DNA of 64,000 nucleotides from Anadara kagoshimensis. Taxonomy: Eukaryota; Mollusca; Bivalvia; Arcoida; Arcidae. The translations under genes were made by a program, and so were the position numbers. The notes below the pieces were generated by a model. The model saw only the letters and a program-made list of their open reading frames with translations. It ran no database searches and was not told the origin of the DNA. Positions 52,301 through 61,626 of the stretch are shown piece by piece (position 1 is the stretch's first letter; every line of letters begins with the position of its first letter). The stretch lies in NCBI GenBank assembly GCA_021292105.1, contig CM037874.1, positions 54,790,540 to 54,854,539 on the forward strand. Reading direction: 5' to 3'.

Positions 52301-55300
52301 TGCCGGCCACGCCCACCATGTTCCGACAAAGACCCGGCATACTTTAATTACATACAAAAAGAATGAAAACTCGGCCTAAATTATGCTATCAAATGAGGTC
52401 ACTGACACTAGTATGCCATTAGTTGCCGTGACGTTGCTTTGATACCGTGATGGCGGCCAGTGTCGGGACATAAAAGGCATGACTGGCGATACGTCAATGA
52501 GTTAGTGTCAGAATGACATGTGGTATACGTACTTACTTTTGATGGTTAATGAACCAACCCGTGCCTCTTCATTAAATCCCCCGGGTACAAGCTCGCTATA
52601 GTCTTTAGAATCACCTTCATTACATGTGATTAAATAAGTGTTACCATTAAAATTAATCGTGTGGATCGAATCCGGCTGGTACATCCCATTTACTGGCCAC
52701 TTCCGGATGTTAATACCTATGAATAAAATACTCAATTAAATGATAAACTGAAGATAAAAGAAAAGGGTTCTAAATATAGGCTAAGCAGAATGTGACACAA
52801 AATAACATCCAAACCTTTATTATCCCAAGTTTGATTGAATTCGTTCATTTAACAATAGAGAACGAAAGGGTTCTAAAGATAAGCTTAGCAACATGTGCCA
52901 CAAAAATAACATCCAGAAGATATATCGTCCCAGGTTTCATTGGCACAGTTCATCTAACAATAGAAAAGAAAGAGTTCTAAAGATAAGCTTAGCAACATGT
53001 GCCACAAAAATAACATCCAGGAGATATATCGTCCCAGGTTTCATTGGCACAGTTCATCTAACAATAGAAAAGAAAGAGTTCTAAAGATAAGCTTAGCAAC
53101 ATGTGCCACAGAAATAACATCCAAAACCGTAATCATCTCCGGTTTGATTGGATGCGTTCATCGAATAATAGAAAAAGAACAGGTTATAAAGATAAGCTAT
53201 GAAGAAAGTGCCACAAAAATAACAACAAAACCTATATAATCTTCCGTTCATCTAACAATAGAAAATGAGAGAGCTCAAAAGTTAAGCTTTGCAGAAGGTG
53301 CCACAAACATACCAACCAAGCATTTATCATCCCCAGCTTGATTACCAATGCGGTAACTCAGTTGGTAGAATGCTCGCTCTGTAAGTGGGAAGTCGCGGGT
53401 TCGAACTCTGACCGGGTCTGCCCAAGACTTGAAAGTGGGTAGTGATTTTTGTTTTGCCAAGCACTCGGCATTACGAAATAAAAGTCACTGTTCTTTCGGG
53501 TGGGAACTTAAAATAAACGAGGTCCCGTGTCACGGCAGGCTTGCCACGATAAAGAACCCTGCTGCACGTTCGTTTATAGCTGGTGACGTCTCGATATAAG
53601 TGAAATATTCTTGACTGGGACGTTAAAAATAATTTCTCTACTTAACTCCCCGGTTGTCATTGAATTCGTGATCTAATCAGTCGTGACGAAGTCTTTAATA
53701 TGACACAATGTGTCCTTCACCAATAGCTATTAAAATAAACGTTAACGGTCAATTACATATTATACCAGTTTTAATTTTACAACACTAGGCGGTCCTTTAC
53801 CAATAGCTATTAAAATAAACGTTAACGGTCAATTACATATTATTTTACAACACTATGTGGCCGTTTTGGAATACAATTCCTAATCAGTAGTGCTGTAACC
53901 AAAACTATGAAACCAAAATTGTTTTAAAGATGTTGAAAGAATACCCAAAGGAACAAAATATATTTTATCAAATTAAGCTAAGTAAATACTGTGCATGAGG
54001 GAGTATACCTTAGTTTTTGAGGAATTTGAAATTGTAACTTGCAGTAAATTTATACAAGAGAATATTTCTGACAATAATACACAATTTTTGCCTACTGGAT
54101 TTGTGATATCCTTTGGGCACCAGCCACCAGAAGAGATACCGGCTCAGTGGTTTAAATTACATATTATGCCAAAAAAGAAAATATCTACTGTTTAATTCAT
54201 GTCCGGCGTAGCACATGTTTTTCAAGCTTTTAGATATGAAAATCAATAAATTTTCTATTATGTCATATACCGTTGTTAAGTATGCATTTTGTCGTAATAA
54301 ATGAGCATCAAGGAACATACCATCTTATTCAGAAAATAAAATGCAAAACTTTTTAAAATCCTTACGGGGATTTGCCATTGTTTACTTTTGGATCAGACGA
54401 CAGGAAGTATAAAACATATGGCTCAGAAGAATTGAACTGCGCATGTACGACGATTCCATTTTTTTCACACTGGTAAGATTGTCTGACTAAAGTGAGACTA
54501 CCCAAACAAAAAATAGTAGTTGTAACCAAACAAATTGTAGGAGTCGTTCCCCCTTGTTAAGCGATCTAACCCACGATGAATGGGCAAATTCAGGATAAAT
54601 TTGCCATTGCCCGGATGATTGCAACTTCCGTTCGTCTTTTCCAAAAGTAAACAATGACAATGGAAAATGTGAGACGGCAATGGAATTAGTTTTTTATAAA
54701 GATTGTAAATATAAGAAATAAATGTCTTTTATTAACTTGCAAAGTATAATTTTTGCAGGAAAGGCTTCGCCTTCTCCAAAAAATGGTCACGTTAGTTAAG
54801 GTCTCAATTTTATCCTTTAAAAAAAGAAATAAAAATGTGTGTATCCTATATTATACACGTTTACTAACCATTATCTTTATCGCTTACATCCAGTCCTATA
54901 TCACCCCAATGTTTGTATCCTAGAGGATATATATCTATTATTTCAGTTTTTACCACATCCACAATGGCCACTGCATTGTTCTCCTGTAATGGTAATTATG
55001 TTGCATTTATAAAATGTTCTTAAAAAGCCAACAAGCTAATTTTCTAATGATTAATGTTTGGCTATCGGCGCCTTGGGTCACAAGAACCTTCGAAAATATT
55101 ATTGTAAATTATGGTCACGAAGACACATTCATAAAGATCACTTTGTTGGTTGAATGTTGCTTAACGTCGCATCAGCACTTTTCAGCTATTCGCGATGAGA
55201 ACTACTTTATTAACCTCTATAGATCAATCTATGAACAAGTTCGTGTATGCATGTGACGTGCGAGTGTGTTTTGTGGTCTGCCTTGTACCAGCGCGCATTC

Positions 55301-58300
55301 AGGTTCGACTTTAGGTGCTAGCTCCCCGAGCCAGTAGGCCGCGGACAAATGTAACACTACCCGTTATACTGACAGCGGGTGAACCAGTAAAGGCCAACGG
55401 AAAAGGAAAATTCACTTCCCCGCATGTGATCTGAGCGGGACTCGGAACTCACAGCGGTGAGAGACCCTGGATTTGTAGACTGAAGTCTTATTCATTAGGC
55501 CACCGTGGCATCTAAAAGATTATTTGGGGCTTCCATTAGGAATAGTGAAATAAAAAACGAATACAGACAAGTCCATTTCTTGTTTATACAGATTGATCAG
55601 GCCCACCACAAATTACTTATTGCTTCAATTTTATCCATGTATGGTACAAAGAATTCATTTGTGTATGGATGTGTTTTGCAGAGTACGTTCTGATATGGGT
55701 AAATTCTCGCTAGGGTTCGTTTTTCATACAATCATTCATTAACTAAGTAATTATTACTTTAACACCAACATAATAAACCACGTGTTTTTCGTCTGCAGAC
55801 AACTTGAGCATCAGCTCGGCGCCAGCAGCGTTTCGACGTAAAAGAAATATGACATTACCAGACAAAAGAATCAATTATTAAACCCTACCTGTAGACTTAT
55901 ATAAGCCTTGCTATCATCGTTATTATATGCTATATATTCCGGTTCCAAGTCTTGTGCAAATGTATTGTTATTCTGTCTGTATATAAACCTAGCTCCTCTG
56001 TTTACAAGATCCTTCCAACTATAACAATGGTAAGTATATGTATATATTAAAAAAGTACTCACATTCATTCATTCATTCATTCATTCATTCATCCATCCAT
56101 CCATCTATTCATTCATTCATTCATTCATCTATTCATTCATTCATTCACTCATTCATTCATTCATTCATTTAACTGATTGCAATAGTGGTTACATATTCAA
56201 ATAAGTGAATGAAAATATAGATATAAATAATGCTATAAGTTTTGATTAATGTAGAATTACAATAAATTTAATACTATTATGCAATGACAATTCAAACAAT
56301 AACTTGTTCAACACAAGGACGAAAGGAGCTTTGTTAAGTATAACATGTAACAAAATAAAAAGGTTCTGTCTAAATTTGCTGCGAGTTAAAATTTCAAATT
56401 TCTCAAAAACTAAGGTATACTCCCCCATGCAAAGTATTTCCTTAGCTTAATTTGTTAAAAGATATATTTTGGTACATTGGGTATCTTATCAACATCTTGA
56501 AAACAATTTTGTTTCAAGCACTACTGATGAGTTTTTGAATCGGCCGTCTAGTGCTGTACAATTAACGCTGGTTGAATATGTAATCTGATCATATACGAGG
56601 TTAGTGCCACCAAAATATAGATCAAAAACTTATTGTCCCCCGTCTGATCAGCTATGTTCCTTTACTAATCAGCCAAGATGAAGTCTTCAGTGTGAAACAA
56701 AATATCCTTCATCACAAGTGACTGGACGCCACCAATATTATATATTATTATTACCAGTGTTATTATAAAAAAAAACAAACATTCTAATCCATGTCCGAAT
56801 CACAATCCAGAACCAAAGTAAAAAACAAACATACTAATCCATGTCCGAATCACAATCCAGAAGCAAAGTAAAAACAAACATACTAATCCATGTCCGAATC
56901 ACAATCCAGAACCAAAGTAAAAAATAAACATACTAATCTATGTCCGAATCATAATCCAGAAGCAAAGTAAAAACAAACATACTAATCCATGTCCGAATCA
57001 CAATCCAGAAGCAAAGTAAAAACAAACATATTAATCCATGTCCGAATCACAATCCAGAAGCAAACTAAAATCTTTGGAACTGACAAATCAGGTTTGACAC
57101 GTGAACTTCCATCAGGCTAGTAATACCGGGTGCTCCGCTATGGTAAGCACATCTTGTTTAGCTAGTTACTAATCTGGCTTGTCAGTTCCAAAGTTTTCGC
57201 TTTGCTTCAGGATCGTGATTCGTACATGAATTGGTATGTTTGTTTTTGATGGTAGGAACAAAGATTCAATTTCTACATACTTGTTATTGTATTTTCTGAA
57301 GTCCAGAAATGTGTAATTATAGTTTTTAGTAAGATCATCAGTTTCAAACTTGATAACTCCGATTCCGCCTTCCGGGTCCACAATACTTCCATTAAGAGCA
57401 TAAGCTTCCGCTTCAACAGCCACGAGGATGGTAAGACAATCGGAAGTTGGTAATACCATATCCGGTAATGAACCCACTAAAATTAAACTTAATAAGTGTA
57501 GGAAACCAAGCAAGACAAAAAAGTATTAATTCTAAACAAATAGAATGAATAATCTTAGCTATGGCATCTGTTATGTTGTGTTCTGTCTATTTGGTATCCA
57601 TTTTGTTGTGGGCGTCTATTTTTATAAATTGTTGGCCCAGGGATATCGCAAGCCTATGCTTCTCAAATCCTCAAGGCCCTCAAAGTGTTTATACATGTAT
57701 TTACTACATTCGACTGGCACATTCTGTCAGATTGCTTGCCAAAAATCGGTGCTTCTCTACGGGCCATCTGGTTTTTTCACAATCCCTGAACTGACAGCTT
57801 CAAGAATCTTGACTAGAATGTAATGCTACATTAAGCCAATCCACGATTAACTATTTATAAAAGTATTTGTAAATATATCATACATGTAAGAGTTATTGGT
57901 TAATTGTTTGATACTTTAGACAAAACTTATTTTTAATTGTCAATTTTATGGACCAATGGCGGTAAGTTGGTCAGGAACTCCGATAGTATGCTATTATCAT
58001 ATCTAGTGTCCATTCAAAGTCGGGAAGTTTCACAACCAGTGCCCGAACTGTGTTGCATTTCCCGTCTTGTTTGAGTGTTTCATCATACATTTGTATTGTT
58101 TGGTGTTATGGGTTGCGTTGGATGTTGTCAAGTACATGTGTATGTCAGTCAAATTTTTTCTTTCCATTTTTAATTTATTAGTACCACGTTTTACAATAAG
58201 AAACCATTGCGGTAGCTCAGTTGGTAGAGTTCTCGCTCCGTCAGTGGGACGTCGTGGGTTTGAACCCCAACTGGGTCTGACCCAAGACTTGAAAGTGACT

Positions 58301-61300
58301 GTTCTTTCGCCAAGCATTGGCATTACGAAACGGAAGTCACGGTTCTTTCGAATGGGGAGGTCCCGTGTCACGGAAAGCGTGGCACGATAAAGAACCCTGC
58401 TGCAAAATTCCTGCACCCTCACCTATAGCTGGCGACGTCTCGATATAAGTGAAATATTCTTATCTGGGTCGTTAATCTCCATTACTCAACTATTTTGCAA
58501 TAATTATGTCATATTTACCTATTATTTTATGTATTTGGACAAGGGACTTGTCCATTTTGTTAAAATGATGGAATATTCTTACTTCGCCATTTTCTTTTTC
58601 AGCCAAGTTATCTAGAGCCACGAACACGTAACCACCACAAAACTCCACATCCGTGACGTCATAATCACCAAATGTCTGATGGTACAGGATTTCCGGTGAC
58701 GAAGCATTAGCTATGTCAATTATATGGATATTGTTATGTCCTGTAATTGAAATATTGCATTTTATCTAACATTAGACTAGTTTTTCTATCTGATTTGACG
58801 AAATACAAGTTTTATCGAACACGTATGATACAGAATCTTGTATCACCACAGTGTGGTGTAGTGATACAACATTGGCGGTAAAGCGCACGTGCACGTTCTC
58901 ATTGTTACGTCATCAGGGAGTCTTGGATTTGTCGGTCATAACATAGTTCAGTGGTTTTCTGTGGTAAAATGTATTGTTTCACATAAAGTATTGTTTTTTT
59001 TCATTATTTTAAATAACCCGGCCCAAATAACCTAATTGGAAATGTTAGATAGAAATATTATATACACAGTGTGTAAATACAACCCTTCGTATCAGGTCTC
59101 GTCCGTTTTTCGTAGCTGTATCACTACTCGTCGCGCGACTTATAGTGATACGGCTACGAAAAAAGGACTTGACCTGATACTGAGTGTTGTACATACACAC
59201 TGTGTATATAATATGTATGTATACATAGGGAGTCTTTCATATTAAGTGTTTATGTAACACCGTTACCCAACAATCTAAGCAGTTGTTAGATTTGATAGGT
59301 ACTGGTAGGTCAATGCGAAATAACATTTTAATCCATGGGTATCGGGAGGGAAAAGGTGAAGAAATTACACATAGATATATACAAATGTATGAGAACGGCG
59401 TTAGAAACTGAGTTAAGCCCCTTTCACATATGGAGCACGAGTAGAAGCGACAAAATATTCATGCGACAGATAAATTTTGATTTGGATCGTAAACCGTTGC
59501 CGAAATAATTGCATATGATAAATTAAAACTGATAGATCGTGCAATGATCGTAAAACGTTCCAATATTACATGAGACACGGTGAGCGACAGTCTATAATCG
59601 CATATGATAAATTGAAATTGATAGATCGTGCAATGATCGTAAAACGTTCCAATATTACATGAGACACGGTGAGCGACAGTCTATAATCGCATATGATAAA
59701 TTGAAATTGATAGATCGTGCAATGATCGTAAAACGTTCCAATATTAAATGAGACACGTTGAGCGACAGCATCATGGTCGCAAAACACATGCATAGACAGC
59801 TGCGATTCATCTTACAACCTTTAAAATTCGTGCATCACTCTTGCGAATACACAAAACGTTGCAAGACATTTTTACTAATGTGTGTGCGTTGCATTGGATC
59901 GCATTCGGTCGCGTCTGAATAATGTGCATGTCAACTATTTTGAAGAGACTTGATTCGACCACTAAAACACGTGCAACGAATGCAAGGCATCGTACAATGT
60001 ATACGAAGCTAAAAAAATCAGATCGCAAAGTGTTGTAAAGTGGTCGTGTGCCAATTGTGAAAGGATACATGGCAAAGGCCCTCCCTCAAACAATAAAACA
60101 CGTACAATTGTTGCTAGATTAGCTGACTATACCAAAAAAGAAAAGTGTTACAAACATATAAAACAAAGAAAGATGACGGGTCAAAATTTTCCTTTTGCCT
60201 TACACCACAATCACCAACAGAAGTATTAGAACGACATCGAATGTTCTATGATCTACAAAAACCTTATAACAAACAGAATGTGAAAACGCGTGTACTTGGT
60301 GACAAGCTTATTTTTGAAAAAAAGATAATGTCAAAACACCAAAAGCGGAACAGATATTAAGTACGGAAAAACCAGAGATAGCAGTTGGAAAAAAAAATCA
60401 TGTGTAACAGCGAAACCTATTATTGACGCAGGAAACTAGTTTTGGACAACGGTACCAAACTTTCATGTTTCAGTGAAATAAGGAATTTCAGGAAAATGAT
60501 CTTACGAAACCCTGTAAACGCGAGTGCGACACACAATATTTTAGGGTACAGATTTTACGACCAGAGTGGACACGAAGGATTTGATATGATATGGAGAGAT
60601 CGGAGCAGGACGACAATTAATTAACCCGGAGCACCCGGTCTCACTTAGAAGTTCACGTGTCTAACCTAACTTGTCAGTTCCAAATTTTTACTTTGCTGGA
60701 TTGTAATTCGGACATGGATTAGTATGTTTGTTTTTGATATGAGACAATATACAATGAACAACTACCCGAAGGGCTAGCCATAGGAGGTTAGGTCCAAAGT
60801 GTTTTGCATATATGCAAGACATCGTCCAAAATCTCATAATACAACTATAAACACATGCTATAAAGTATTCACATATTTATGTATTCAAGTTGAAACTTTG
60901 TACTACTTGTTTATATAGTTATTTTGAGGTTTTTAACTGTGCATATTTCTTAAGAAGTTCTTTGTAGGATAAAAACATTAAAATTAAACCAGTATACTTT
61001 CCTTTGGATTTACACGGTTCTTCTTGTTTCATATAAATGAATGTCCTTTAAATGAATGAATGTCCCATTTATTTATATGTAACAAGAAGAACCGTACACA
61101 ACGTTGAAACATGTTTTACAAATAATTAATTCAGTTATGTTTAAGAAAACATTTTAACTTATTTTTAAGTTTTTAATATATAAATTTACCTCACACAAAG
61201 GATAAACTTTATCGACATATTTGGAATTATAAATATGTCATATACCATTTTTTGAATTTAATCATAAAATACATTCAAAAATGGTATATGATATTGTCAT

Positions 61301-61567
61301 ATACCATTTTTGAATGTATTTTATGATTAAATTAAAAAATGGTATATGACATATATATAAACCATTAAGTAATATTTTTCTTGATAAGATACATATATAC
61401 GTTTTAAGAAGTTTCCTTCGTATTGACTCGAACAACGATGCATAAAATGCAAAATTTAAAGCTTTTTGTTTGCAACATTGATATGACACACATATTTTAA
61501 ATATATAATCATAAAACGGCTGGATGTAGGGGAAATGAAATGAATTTGTAGGTAATGATGAACGTTA

Positions 61568-61626
<59 letters not shown>

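Noticed and set aside
52792-53239. Overlapping open frames of a repeated protein
   Set aside because: They arise from the 104-bp tandem array; its period is not a multiple of three and no splice or start context supports coding.
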